Both the position numbers and the translations under genes were made by a program. DNA of 64,000 bases from Prevotella sp. (GTDB lineage Bacteria > Bacteroidota > Bacteroidia > Bacteroidales > Bacteroidaceae), in assembly GCA_024688365.1 (NCBI GenBank), contig JAILEG010000045.1, positions 1-64,000 of the forward strand. Direction: 5' to 3'. The notes under the pieces were generated by a model. It was not told where the DNA came from. It saw only the letters and a list, made by a program, of their open reading frames with translations, and did not search any database. Every line of letters starts with the position of its first letter. Positions within the stretch are counted from its first letter, which is position 1. Positions 37,829 through 47,464 of this stretch are shown here, one piece after another.

Positions 37829-39235
37829 ATGTTCAGTAAAGAAACCTACATAAACCGCCGTACAGAGCTGAAAAAACTCGTCAAAAGCGGTCTCATCATA
37901 CTCTTTGGCAACAACGAGTCGCCTGCCAATTTCCCTGCAAACGGATACTATCCCTTCCGCCAGGACTCCTCCTTCCTCTATTATTTCGGGCAGAAGCGGG
38001 ACGGACTGGTCGGAATCATTGATGTTGACAGCGACACTGAGACACTTGCCGGTGACGACATTGACATTGACGACATCGTATGGTACGGCAGTGTGGCATC
38101 AGTCAAGGACATGGCTGATGCCGTCGGCGTTGCCAACACGGTTGACATGAAGGGCTTCAAAGCCATCTGCAACAATGCCCTCCGCAATCACCGCAAGGTG
38201 CATTTCCTGCCACCTTACCGTGCCGACATCAAAATTCAGATATTCGACCTCTTCGGTATTCATCCCAACCAGCAGAAAGAGTCGGCCAGCATGGAGCTGA
38301 TCCGTGCCGTTGTCAAGATGCGCTCAACGAAGACGCAGGAAGAGATTGACGAGCTGGAGCGTGCCGCTGTCATCGGCTACAGGATGCATACCACGGCCAT
38401 GATGCTTGCAAAGCCGGGAGTAACCGAGAAATTCGTGGGCGGACAGGTTGACGGCATTGCCAACTCGTACGGTGCAATGGTCTCCTTCCCCACCATATTC
38501 TCACAACACGGTGAGATCATGCACGGCAATCCCTCCACAGCCTTGCTGGAGGAGGGCCGTCTCGCACTATGCGATGCGGGAGCCGAGACGATGAACCACT
38601 ACTGCTCTGACAACACCAGGACCTTCCCTGTCAGCGGAAAGTTCACACAGCGGCAGCTGGATATATACAAGGTGGTAGAGGAGTGCCATGATGCCGCATT
38701 GGAGTATGCCAAGCCCGGGGTGAAGTATGCTGACGTACACTTCGCCATCTGCCGCATTCTCTTCAACCGCATGAAGGAGCTGGGGCTGGCCAAGGGAGAC
38801 ACCGATGCTGCCGTCGCAGCTGGCGCACATGCCATGTTCCTGCCCCACGGACTTGGGCACATGATGGGGATGGACGTACATGACATGGAGTCACTCGACC
38901 AGATCAACGTGGGTTTTGACGAGGAGACACGCCCGGACCTCACACAGTTCGGCACAGCCAGCCTGCGCATGGGACGCCGCCTGGAGGAGGGATTCGTCGT
39001 GACCGATGAGCCAGGTATCTACTTCATCCCGGCTCTCATTGACGAGTGGCGGGCCAAGAAGCACTGCGCTGAGTTCCTCAACTTCGACAAGCTGGATGAG
39101 TACAAGGACTTCGGTGGCATCCGCATTGAGGATGACCTGCTCATCACCAAGGACGGCTGCCGCTTCATCGGCAAGGACCGCATCCCCTACCATCCAAAGG
39201 ATGTGGAGGACTTCATTGCGGCAAACAGAAAGTAA
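37829..39235 (+). CDS. pepP: Xaa-Pro aminopeptidase (M24B)
   Basis: A 468-residue metallopeptidase that removes N-terminal residues preceding proline. It has the N-terminal creatinase-like domain (about 1-165) and the pita-bread catalytic domain with metal ligands in LCDAGAETMNHYCSDNTRTFP (two Asp), HGLGHMMGMDVHDME (His), DEPGIYF (Glu) and GIRIEDDLLIT (Glu). Length fits the family. TAACTTTG at 37795-37802 lies 26 bases before the ATG. Confidence 0.94.
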   Translation: MFSKETYINRRTELKKLVKSGLIILFGNNESPANFPANGYYPFRQDSSFLYYFGQKRDGLVGIIDVDSDTETLAGDDIDIDDIVWYGSVASVKDMADAVGVANTVDMKGFKAICNNALRNHRKVHFLPPYRADIKIQIFDLFGIHPNQQKESASMELIRAVVKMRSTKTQEEIDELERAAVIGYRMHTTAMMLAKPGVTEKFVGGQVDGIANSYGAMVSFPTIFSQHGEIMHGNPSTALLEEGRLALCDAGAETMNHYCSDNTRTFPVSGKFTQRQLDIYKVVEECHDAALEYAKPGVKYADVHFAICRILFNRMKELGLAKGDTDAAVAAGAHAMFLPHGLGHMMGMDVHDMESLDQINVGFDEETRPDLTQFGTASLRMGRRLEEGFVVTDEPGIYFIPALIDEWRAKKHCAEFLNFDKLDEYKDFGGIRIEDDLLITKDGCRFIGKDRIPYHPKDVEDFIAANRK

Positions 39236-39366
39236 AACAAAGTAATTATTAATATTTAGAAATGTTGCCGGAAAAGAACTGACATCAGAAGGGACTGAGG
39301 AAAGCCCGGCGAAGGCTTCTCCTCCCAAACAGAAAAAGTACAGAAAGGCAACGAAAGACAAAACTT

Positions 39367-40569
39367 ATGAGAAAAATTTTAGTAGCGGCACTGCTCGCTT
39401 TGGTAGCGACGGGTGTAAACGCAGCAGAAAAGAAGGACAGCACAAATCCAAATAAGCCTGTCTTCACAGTAGTAAAGGAGAATGCCATCACCAGCATCAA
39501 GGACCAGAACCGCTCAGGCACGTGCTGGGACTACTCAACCCTCAGCTACTTCGAGGCTGAGATTCTGAAGAAGACTGGCAAGACATACGACCTCTGCGAG
39601 AGCTTCGTAGCCAACAAGACATACATGGACCGCGCCATTCAGGTGGTACGGCTGCATGGCGACTGCCAATTCTCACAGGGCGGTTCAGCCTACGACCCTC
39701 TCTACTGCATTCAGAACTACGGCATCTGCCCAGAGAACGCAATGCCTTTCCCTGGCTCCCTCTATGGCGACTCACTGAACAACTTCAATGAGTTCTTCTC
39801 ACTCATGGAGCCTTACGTGGCAGCCGTTGCCAAGAACAAGGCAAGCAAAATCTCAAACCAGTGGAAGCCGGGACTGCAGGGCATCCTTGACGCTTATCTC
39901 GGCAAATGTCCCGAGAACTTCACCTACGAGGGCAAGCAGTACACACCGAAGACCTTTGCAGCCAGCCTCGGTCTCGACTGGAACGACTATGTAAGTGTCA
40001 CCTCTTATACACATCACCCGTTCTACACCCGCTTCGCTGTCGAGGTACAGGACAACTGGCGCAATCCGCTGTCTTACAACCTGCCTATGGACGAGATGAT
40101 GAAAATCATCGACAACGCCGTCATGAATGGCTACACCGTAGCATGGGGCGGCGATGTGAGCGAGCCGGGCTTCACCCGCAACGGCCTTGCCTACATGGTT
40201 GACGGTAAAAAGGTTGAGAGCATGAAGGGCAGCGACATGGCTCACTGGCTAGGTCTGTCAACTGCCAAGAAAAAAGACATCATCGACTCACTCGGCGTGA
40301 ACGTGCCTGAGGTAACCCCGACACAGAAGCAGCGCCAGGAGCGTTATGACAACTGGGAGCTGACTGATGACCACGGCATGCTCATTTACGGTATTGCCAA
40401 GGACCAGAACGGCAAGGAATACTACATGGTGAAGAACTCCTGGGGTGAGACAGGTGACTACAAGGGCATCTGGTACATGACCAAGAACTTCATCGCTGCC
40501 AACACAATGGACTACATGGTCAACAAGAACGCCATTCCCAAGGACATCCGCAAGAAGATGGGGCTGTAA
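39367..40569 (+). CDS. exported C1-family aminopeptidase (bleomycin hydrolase/PepC-like)
   Basis: A 400-residue papain-like cysteine peptidase. Signal peptide MRKILVAALLALVATGVNA; catalytic Gln and Cys in DQNRSGTCWDYSTLSYFEAE (about 46-65), His in DDHGMLIYG, Asn in VKNSWGETG near the C-terminus. Family members are usually cytoplasmic aminopeptidases, but Bacteroidetes have exported versions, and the signal here places it in the periplasm or outside. It follows pepP after 131 bases, so two peptide-trimming enzymes lie together. Confidence 0.93.
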   Translation: MRKILVAALLALVATGVNAAEKKDSTNPNKPVFTVVKENAITSIKDQNRSGTCWDYSTLSYFEAEILKKTGKTYDLCESFVANKTYMDRAIQVVRLHGDCQFSQGGSAYDPLYCIQNYGICPENAMPFPGSLYGDSLNNFNEFFSLMEPYVAAVAKNKASKISNQWKPGLQGILDAYLGKCPENFTYEGKQYTPKTFAASLGLDWNDYVSVTSYTHHPFYTRFAVEVQDNWRNPLSYNLPMDEMMKIIDNAVMNGYTVAWGGDVSEPGFTRNGLAYMVDGKKVESMKGSDMAHWLGLSTAKKKDIIDSLGVNVPEVTPTQKQRQERYDNWELTDDHGMLIYGIAKDQNGKEYYMVKNSWGETGDYKGIWYMTKNFIAANTMDYMVNKNAIPKDIRKKMGL

Positions 40570-40597
40570 GCATCAGCACAATCCATGCCATATCAAT

Positions 40598-40650
40598 GAG
40601 CCGGAACCAGTCATCCTGTCAAGGGTGATGGCTCCGGCTCTTGCTTTTAT
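40598..40650 (+). terminator. terminator of the C1 peptidase gene
   Basis: Stem GAGCCGGA (40598-40605) with TCCGGCTC (40633-40640), extended inwards by an imperfect CCATCA-type pairing, followed by TTGCTTTTA. Confidence 0.75.
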
Positions 40651-40772
40651 CAGCATGCCAGCACATCTTCATCGGCGGCATCATTGTATTTATTTTACCT
40701 ATAATTAGACATTCGACATTCAGAATTGGTATTTTTTTTGTACCTTTACGGGCAGAAATAAAAACAATTCAA

Positions 40773-42503
40773 ATGCACTTCAAATGGAACTACACACCAC
40801 CTGCACCTCCTCAGGAGAATGCGGCGAGGGAATTAGGTGAGAAGCTGGGCATAAGTCCCATCCTCGCCTCCCTGCTTATCCGCCGTGGAATCACCACGGA
40901 AAGTGCAGCCAAGCGCTTCTTCCGTCCGCAGCTTGCCGACCTTATCAACCCCTTCCTCATGAAGGATATGGATGCAGCGGTCGACAGGCTGAATGATGCC
41001 ATGGGGCACAAGGAGCGCATCCTGGTCTACGGCGACTATGACGTGGACGGCTGTACGGCTGTAGCGTTGGTATATAAATTCTTACGGCAGTTCTATTCCA
41101 ACATTGACTACTATATCCCCGACCGTTATGACGAGGGATATGGGGTCAGCAAGAAAGGAATCGACTTTGCCAAGTCCACAGGCGTGAAGCTCATCATCAT
41201 CCTTGATTGTGGCATCAAGGCCATCGAGGAGATTGCATACGCAAAGGAGCAGGGTATCGACTTCATCATCTGCGACCACCATGTTCCCGATGAGGTGATG
41301 CCTCCGGCTGTGGCAATCCTCAATCCCAAACGGCCGGATGATGCCTATCCGTTCAAAAGCCTGTGCGGCTGCGGTGTGGGATTCAAGTTCATGCAGGCAT
41401 TCGCCAAGAACAACAACATACCTTTCTCCCGCCTCATCCCCCTACTCGACTTCTGCGCCGTCAGCATAGCGGCCGACCTTGTGCCCGTTGTCGATGAGAA
41501 CCGCATCCTCGCTTTCCACGGTCTGAAGCAGCTCAACCAGAACCCAAGTCTCGGTCTGAAGGCTATCATTGACATCTGTGGACTCAGCGGACGTGAACTT
41601 TCCATGAGTGACATCATCTTCAAGATTGGGCCACGCATCAATGCCAGCGGACGAATGGAGAACGGCAAGGAAAGCGTTGACCTGCTTGTGGAACGTGAGT
41701 TCAGTACAGCGCTGAGGGAGGCGAAGCACATTGACGAGTATAATGAACAGCGTAAGGATGTCGACCGACAGATGACGGAGGAAGCCAATCAGATTGTAGC
41801 ACGGCTGGAAAGCCAACGCCACCAGTCGAGCATCGTCCTCTATGACGAACACTGGAAAAAGGGGGTCATTGGCATTGTTGCCTCTCGACTGACTGAAATT
41901 TATTTCCGCCCAACGGTCGTACTGACCCGTGACGAGAATCTCGCCACAGGCTCCGCCCGCAGCGTGGCAGGCTTTGATGTCTACTCAGCCATCAAGAGCT
42001 GCCGTGACCTGCTCCTCAACTTTGGCGGACACACCTATGCGGCAGGCCTGACCATGAAATGGGATGATGTGAAGGAGTTCAGACAGCGATTCCAGACTTA
42101 TGTGGAGGAACATATAAAACCGGAACAGCGTGAGGCCATTCTTGACATTGACGCTGTCATCGACTTCAAGGATATAACCAAGAAGCTGCACAGCGACCTG
42201 AAACGCTTTGCTCCCTTCGGGCCTGGCAATCCAAAGCCACTCTTCTGCACTCAGGATGTATACGACTTCGGAACGAGCAAGGTCGTAGGACGTGAGCAGG
42301 AACACATCAAGCTGGAACTGGTTGACTCCAAGTCGAACAACGTCATGAACGGTATTGCCTTTGGGCAGAGTGCATCTGCCCGCTACATCAAGTCGAAACG
42401 CTCATTCGACATCGCCTACACCATTGAGGACAACGTCTTCAAGCGGGGAGCTGTGCAGCTGCAGATTGAGGATATCCGTCCGACAGACGTGAGCGAGAGT
42501 TGA
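40773..42503 (+). CDS. recJ: single-stranded-DNA-specific exonuclease RecJ
   Basis: A 576-residue 5'-3' exonuclease of recombination and repair. DHH motifs: VYGDYDVDGCTAVAL (about 83-97), ILDCGIKAIEE, DHHVPDE, and NPKRPDDAYPF. The DHHA1 part has GRINASGRMENG-type residues (GPRINASGRMENGKESVDLL) and SARSVAGFDVYSAI with FGGHTYAAG, and the OB domain follows. The ATG at 40773 was chosen because a TACCTTTA -7-like box lies at 40741-40748 inside the longer open frame. recQ follows in the same direction. Confidence 0.95.
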   Translation: MHFKWNYTPPAPPQENAARELGEKLGISPILASLLIRRGITTESAAKRFFRPQLADLINPFLMKDMDAAVDRLNDAMGHKERILVYGDYDVDGCTAVALVYKFLRQFYSNIDYYIPDRYDEGYGVSKKGIDFAKSTGVKLIIILDCGIKAIEEIAYAKEQGIDFIICDHHVPDEVMPPAVAILNPKRPDDAYPFKSLCGCGVGFKFMQAFAKNNNIPFSRLIPLLDFCAVSIAADLVPVVDENRILAFHGLKQLNQNPSLGLKAIIDICGLSGRELSMSDIIFKIGPRINASGRMENGKESVDLLVEREFSTALREAKHIDEYNEQRKDVDRQMTEEANQIVARLESQRHQSSIVLYDEHWKKGVIGIVASRLTEIYFRPTVVLTRDENLATGSARSVAGFDVYSAIKSCRDLLLNFGGHTYAAGLTMKWDDVKEFRQRFQTYVEEHIKPEQREAILDIDAVIDFKDITKKLHSDLKRFAPFGPGNPKPLFCTQDVYDFGTSKVVGREQEHIKLELVDSKSNNVMNGIAFGQSASARYIKSKRSFDIAYTIEDNVFKRGAVQLQIEDIRPTDVSES

Positions 42504-42541
42504 CAGATTGGCAAGTTGACGGATTGGATGGTAGACACAGG
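42502..42541. repeat. degenerate octamer repeat after recJ
   Basis: Five 8-base units: GACAGATT, GGCAAGTT, GACGGATT, GGATGGTA, GACACAGG, starting at the recJ stop codon. The rest of the gap to recQ (to 42768) has no recognisable feature. Confidence 0.55.
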
Positions 42542-42768
42542 CAGCCTGCCGATGGCTTCATTGACAGGGGGACTGTAGATTGAAAGGAAAGGAGATGGAT
42601 GGAACATCTGATGAGAGTGGCAAGTAGGCCGAAACTCATTTATACGGCTCGCTCTTCCTAACCGAACAACAACACGCAACAAACTGACAGGAAAATACCT
42701 GCACCACCAGTCCAGCCACCAGCTTAAAGCAGTATTCACCCACAATCGTAACCAAACAACAAAGAGCT

Positions 42769-44661
42769 ATGTCCTATACTGATATCCTCCATCAATTCTG
42801 GGGCTACCCCGGCTTCCGGGGCATTCAGAAAGACATCATCGAGAGCATAGGTGCAGGACGGGATACTTTAGGACTGATGCCGACAGGAGGGGGGAAGTCC
42901 ATCACCTTCCAAGTTCCGGCTTTGGCACAGGAGGGAGTGTGTCTTGTCATCACTCCCCTCATTGCACTGATGAAAGATCAGGTCGACCATCTTCGCCACC
43001 AGGGCATCCCTGCCGCCGCCATCTATTCGGGAATGACCCGTGACGCCATTGTAGCTACACTGGAGAACTGCATCTTCGGGGGAATCAAACTGCTTTACAT
43101 CTCGCCGGAACGCATTGGTTCCGACATCTTCCAAGTCAAGCTGCGTCACATGAAAGTGAGCTTCATAACCGTTGATGAAGCCCATTGCATCAGCCAGTGG
43201 GGATATGACTTCCGCCCCTCCTATCTGCAAATAGCTGGTATCCGGAAGCTTGTTCCCAATGCTCCTGTCCTCGCCTTGACGGCAACAGCCACACCCGAAG
43301 TCATAGACGACATTCAGGAGCGTTTAGGATTCAAGGAAAAGAATGTCTTTCGGATGAGCTTTGAGCGGAAAAATCTTGCCTATGTTGTCAGGCAAGCAGA
43401 AGACAAGGAGACAGAAATGGTACATATCCTTCAGTCCTTACCCAGTACAGCCATCGTCTATTGCCGAAGCCGGAAGCGTACGAAAGAGATTGCACAGCAG
43501 CTCGTCCAGCATGGCATTTCTGCCACCTGGTACCATGCTGGACTGGAGCCGGCCGTCAAGGACCAGCGGCAGAATGACTGGCAGAACGACAGGACACGTG
43601 TCATCGTAGCCACCAATGCCTTCGGAATGGGCATTGACAAGCCTGATGTGCGCGTGGTCATCCACATAGACTGCCCAAGCTCACTTGAGGCTTACTTCCA
43701 GGAGGCAGGACGTGCGGGGCGTGATGGCGAGAAGGCTTACGCGGTACTGCTCTATAACGGACACGACAACCGCACGCTGCAGAAACGCATTGAGGACACT
43801 TTCCCACCCAAAGAGTATATCCAGACTGTCTATGACCACCTTGCCTATTTCTATCAGATAGGTGTCGGGAGCGGAGCGGGCTGCACATTCGAGTTCCCGA
43901 TTGACAGGTTCTGCGCCACATTCAAGCATTTCCCCATACGGGCCAATGCCGCACTGACCATCCTCCAGCGGGCTGGATATATTGACTATGAGCAGAATCC
44001 GGACAACAGCGCACGCATACATTTCCTGCTGAACCGTGATGACCTCTATCGCCTTGACTCACTGTCAGAGAAAGAAAATGAGGTTGTCACTGCCTTATTG
44101 CGCTGCTATGGCGGACTCTTCTCCGACTATGGATATATAGACGAGAGCTACATTGCACAGGAAGCCGGCCTTGACCGCAACCAAACTTATATGGTGCTGA
44201 CCAATCTGAGCAAGAAACGTATTGTCGACTTCATTCCAAGAAAGAACATTCCACTTATCTCCTACAAGATTGACCGTGTGGACGGAGAGGCCGTCATCCT
44301 TGACAAAAGCGTATATGAAGACCGCAAGGAGCAGTTCACCCGGCGCATCAACTCGGTCATTAACTACGCACAGAATGACCGTATCTGCCGGAGTCGGCAG
44401 CTGCTTCATTATTTCGGAGAGGTCACATCATCCGACTGTGGGCAATGCGATGTCTGCCTGTCGCATAGTAATAATAATGACCTGGACCAGCAAAAAAACA
44501 TAAAACAGAAACTTCTAACCCTCGTGTCTGACGGCAAGAAGCACCACGTCACGGAAGTCAGACAGCTTGATGACAACTGGGACCTCATCGTGAAAGTCAT
44601 GGAAACACTGATTGCCGAGGATGAACTTCTCGTGGACGGCAGCTATCTTACAGTCCCATGA
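42769..44661 (+). CDS. recQ: RecQ ATP-dependent DNA helicase
   Basis: A 630-residue 3'-5' helicase. Motif 0 is FWGYPGFRGIQKDII, Walker A MPTGGGKSITFQ, the DEAH box VDEAHCISQWGYDFRPSY, motif IV TIVYCRSRKRT-like, motif V/VI ATNAFGMGIDKPDVRVVIH and QEAGRAGRDGE, and the RQC zinc site ends in CGQCDVC. The C-terminus is a short winged helix; no HRDC domain is visible. It follows recJ by 265 bases, the pair acting in the RecF-type resection pathway. Confidence 0.95.
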   Translation: MSYTDILHQFWGYPGFRGIQKDIIESIGAGRDTLGLMPTGGGKSITFQVPALAQEGVCLVITPLIALMKDQVDHLRHQGIPAAAIYSGMTRDAIVATLENCIFGGIKLLYISPERIGSDIFQVKLRHMKVSFITVDEAHCISQWGYDFRPSYLQIAGIRKLVPNAPVLALTATATPEVIDDIQERLGFKEKNVFRMSFERKNLAYVVRQAEDKETEMVHILQSLPSTAIVYCRSRKRTKEIAQQLVQHGISATWYHAGLEPAVKDQRQNDWQNDRTRVIVATNAFGMGIDKPDVRVVIHIDCPSSLEAYFQEAGRAGRDGEKAYAVLLYNGHDNRTLQKRIEDTFPPKEYIQTVYDHLAYFYQIGVGSGAGCTFEFPIDRFCATFKHFPIRANAALTILQRAGYIDYEQNPDNSARIHFLLNRDDLYRLDSLSEKENEVVTALLRCYGGLFSDYGYIDESYIAQEAGLDRNQTYMVLTNLSKKRIVDFIPRKNIPLISYKIDRVDGEAVILDKSVYEDRKEQFTRRINSVINYAQNDRICRSRQLLHYFGEVTSSDCGQCDVCLSHSNNNDLDQQKNIKQKLLTLVSDGKKHHVTEVRQLDDNWDLIVKVMETLIAEDELLVDGSYLTVP

Positions 44662-44809
44662 CAGGGCCATCATGGGATATTTGAACTGCATAACGTGCCG
44701 ATTACTTGCCTATCCATAGCTTTTAGGGCAAATAATCATAGATTCCTCTCACCTCCTCAGCCACAAGCAGAAAAGAAGAAGTCCAGATACTTGCAGAAAA
44801 CACATGACA

Positions 44810-44841
44810 AAGGGAGCCCTCTTCAACCAGAGAACTCCCTT
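44810..44841 (-). terminator. probable terminator of the ilv operon
   Basis: On the minus strand AAGGGAGTTCTCT (44841-44829) pairs fully with AGAGGGCTCCCTT (44822-44810) when two G-U pairs are allowed. The tail is only moderately T-rich. It lies 25 bases after ilvC. Confidence 0.6.
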
Positions 44842-44865
44842 CCAACATTATGTACGAGAAAAAAA

Positions 44866-45909
44866 TTAGTTGTTTTCCGGACGGAGCGTGCGCACCGTCA
44901 TGCCAGCCTGCCACATCTCCTTGTTGCGCATTGCTTCAAGCTCAGCATTCAGCTTCTCACGATAATCAGGCTTAGAATTACTGTCAATAGAAATCTGAGC
45001 CTCATTGCCAGTCTTGACAGAAAGGTACAGCCACTCCATAACCGGCTTGATTGCCTCACGGAAACGGGGGGCCCAATCGAGCGCACCACGCTGTGCGGTT
45101 GTAGAACAGTTGGCATACATCCAGTCCATACCTTTCTCACCGAAGAGCGGCATCAGACTCTGTGTCAGTTCCTCAACCGTCTCATTGAAAGCCTCTGATG
45201 GTGAGTGGCCATGCTCGCGAAGCACGTCATACTGTGCCTCCAGCAGACCCTCGATAGCTCCCATCAGTGAGCCACGCTCACCCGTAAGGTCAGACGTCGC
45301 CTCACGCTGGAAGGTTGTCTTGAACAGATAGCCCGAGCCGATACCGATACCAAAAGCGATAGTCTTCTCCTCTGCTGTTCCGGAAGCATCCTGATAGACT
45401 GCATACGAGCAGTTCAAGCCACGTCCCTCAAGAAACATCGTACGCAGAGAAGTTCCCGATCCTTTCGGTGCCACCATGATGACATCAACATCCTTTGGAG
45501 GAACAACTCCCGTACGGTCCTGCCAGTTGATGGCAAAGCCATGGGAATAATATAAAGTCTTACCCGGAGTAAGGTATTTCTTAATTGTAGGCCAAACCGC
45601 TATCTGCCCAGCATCAGAGAGCAGCATGCAGATGATTGTGCCCTTCTCGGCAGCCTCCTCGATGGAGAACAGCGTCTTACCCGGTACCCATCCATCAGCA
45701 ACAGCCTTGTCATAGGTTTTGCCCTTACGCTGTCCGACGATGACATTAAAACCATTATCGCGCAGGTTACCGGCCTGGCCCGGCCCCTGAATACCATATC
45801 CAATGACTGCAATTGTTTCGTTCTTCAGTACCTCACGTGCTTTGTCTAACGAGAACTCTTTACTGGTGACTACGGTTTCCACTACACCACCGAAATTCAA
45901 TTCTGCCAT
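44866..45909 (-). CDS. ilvC: ketol-acid reductoisomerase
   Basis: A 347-residue class I enzyme that converts acetolactate or acetohydroxybutyrate to the dihydroxy-acid, using NADPH and Mg2+. It shows the Rossmann loop IAVIGYGIQGPGQAGNLRDNG, phosphate-binding VGQRKGKTYDKA, and metal-binding DLTGERGSLMGAIEGLLEAQYDVL with SEAFNETVEEL. It is the last gene of the ilv cluster but has its own canonical promoter (45987-46018), so its output can exceed that of the upstream genes. Confidence 0.97.
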   Translation of the reverse strand: MAELNFGGVVETVVTSKEFSLDKAREVLKNETIAVIGYGIQGPGQAGNLRDNGFNVIVGQRKGKTYDKAVADGWVPGKTLFSIEEAAEKGTIICMLLSDAGQIAVWPTIKKYLTPGKTLYYSHGFAINWQDRTGVVPPKDVDVIMVAPKGSGTSLRTMFLEGRGLNCSYAVYQDASGTAEEKTIAFGIGIGSGYLFKTTFQREATSDLTGERGSLMGAIEGLLEAQYDVLREHGHSPSEAFNETVEELTQSLMPLFGEKGMDWMYANCSTTAQRGALDWAPRFREAIKPVMEWLYLSVKTGNEAQISIDSNSKPDYREKLNAELEAMRNKEMWQAGMTVRTLRPENN

Positions 45910-45986
45910 AATTCTTTGTTTTTAGTGTGGCCCTCGACCGGCCACGGTTTACTATATTACGCTTTAATCATTATATTTTACGACTG

Positions 45987-46018
45987 CAAAGTTAATGATT
46001 TAAAACCAAACAGCCAAA
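45987..46018 (-). promoter_or_regulatory. internal promoter for ilvC
   Basis: On the minus strand TTTG (plus 46015-46018) and TAACTTTG (plus 45987-45994) are spaced 20 bases. It lies in the 156-base gap between the thioesterase gene and ilvC. Confidence 0.8.
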
Positions 46019-46065
46019 TAATATATCAATCTTTTACCACCTGCAATAAATTTACTTCTAAAGAA

Positions 46066-46851
46066 CTATACAAACAGAACTCTGCAACGACACACCTCAC
46101 TCTCCTCCCCCAGGCTTACAGTCTTGGTTATCTTAACGTTGTAATCGTTCACCTTCCCTTCCTCCAGGTAAAAGTTCAGCAGGTCACCCTGATGAGTCTC
46201 GGCCACATAGGCAATCTCAAACCGTTTGATACGGTGGCTGCGGTACCACTCCAGATTCCAAAGGTCGAGCACATGCTCAATATATTTCACCGAATTGATG
46301 TGCCCGTTGATGTCAACATCATTATAATAAGTGTCAATTGACCGCACCATCCGTGCGTCATTCCCTATTCTTACTCTTGACGATTTCTCTATCGGGCAAG
46401 CATATCCGGTTTCCACATACTCATTGATAAGTCCGTCATGAACAGCCAGTAAGTCAGTCGGCTGTCGGCTCTCCGTATCAATCATGGCCCAGATGCTTTT
46501 GCCATAGCCATAGACATGGCCAGACTCACTGACCACCTTGAAGTTTCGGCTCGTAAAGAACTTCATTGCTCCTTCCACCCAGGTCTCAACCCAAAATCTG
46601 TCATAGGCCACTGGCATCTCTTCCATCTCTATTGCGAGACGGCTCAGCACCCATGTCTTGTTGACCGTGTTGAGATAATTCATGCCGTAGCCGCGGTCGT
46701 TACTGTGAAAGTCGGCTGCATTGAGCATGTGATTACCCAAGTGTCCCATGAGCAGACGCTTGGCAAAGTCGCAATGGAACGGCTCTGCCAAAAACTGATA
46801 TTTCCCTATTTTCGGTAATTTTTCCATCTTCTTCTCGTACAGGTTATTCAT
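46066..46851 (-). CDS. acyl-ACP thioesterase (FatA/FatB-like)
   Basis: A 261-residue protein with two tandem hotdog halves: FHCDFAKRLLMGHLGNHMLNAADFHSNDRGYGM at the N-terminus and the second half containing YNDVDINGHINSVKYIEHVLDLW, where Asn and His of NGH are catalytic. The family releases fatty acids from acyl carrier protein. Its ATG overlaps the ilvN stop (ATGA), so it belongs to the ilv operon. This makes sense if branched-chain 2-oxoacids feed branched fatty acid synthesis, which is an inference. Confidence 0.88.
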   Translation of the reverse strand: MNNLYEKKMEKLPKIGKYQFLAEPFHCDFAKRLLMGHLGNHMLNAADFHSNDRGYGMNYLNTVNKTWVLSRLAIEMEEMPVAYDRFWVETWVEGAMKFFTSRNFKVVSESGHVYGYGKSIWAMIDTESRQPTDLLAVHDGLINEYVETGYACPIEKSSRVRIGNDARMVRSIDTYYNDVDINGHINSVKYIEHVLDLWNLEWYRSHRIKRFEIAYVAETHQGDLLNFYLEEGKVNDYNVKITKTVSLGEESEVCRCRVLFV

Positions 46852-47432
46852 CTTGCCTCCTCTGACCTGAGGAAATCACTTACCGGCTCCTCAAAACTCC
46901 TGGTCACGGCGACACGCCCACTACGCGTATATTGCAGCAGACAGCCAAAGCGGTTCAGCTCATGATAGAGGTCGGTGACATCATCCGTCACCCCTGCCAG
47001 CAGCACTGTGCTGTAGGTGGGGTTAACCTCCATCATGCGGGCATTGTGCTTACGGATGGTACGGCTCACCTCAGAGTTGTCCATCAGGACTGGTGTTGAA
47101 ATCTTATACAAGCCCACCTCATGAATGAACAGCTCACTGTCCTCATAATAATCAGCCCGGATGACATCGATCTTCTTCTCTATCTGCTTGGTTATCTTCT
47201 CCACGGAAGCTGCATCACTCCATGCCGTGATGGTGTACTTGTGTATTCCGTCAATGCTTGATGCGCTCACGTTCAGGCTCTCTATATTGACCTGCCGCCT
47301 TGTGAATACTGCCGTTATCTGGTTCAGCACACCGGCAACATTCTCAGAATAAACCAGCAGCGTGTACAACTTAACCTCACAGGAGACTCCGGCTTCCTCT
47401 CTCTTCATCTTATCTGTATTCCTATCAGCCAT
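46848..47432 (-). CDS. ilvN: acetolactate synthase small (regulatory) subunit
   Basis: A 194-residue regulatory subunit. The N-terminal ACT domain is LYTLLVYSENVAGVLNQITAVFTRRQVNIESLNVS (about 24-58), which normally binds valine for feedback inhibition. The C-terminal domain follows (VLMDNSEVSRTIRKHNARMMEV...). The start at 47432 (MADRNTDK) is preferred to 47441. It is 32 bases downstream of ilvB and overlaps the thioesterase gene. Confidence 0.93.
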   Translation of the reverse strand: MADRNTDKMKREEAGVSCEVKLYTLLVYSENVAGVLNQITAVFTRRQVNIESLNVSASSIDGIHKYTITAWSDAASVEKITKQIEKKIDVIRADYYEDSELFIHEVGLYKISTPVLMDNSEVSRTIRKHNARMMEVNPTYSTVLLAGVTDDVTDLYHELNRFGCLLQYTRSGRVAVTRSFEEPVSDFLRSEEAR

Positions 47433-47464
47433 AAATATCAATTGTTTACCGCACGAAACGCATT

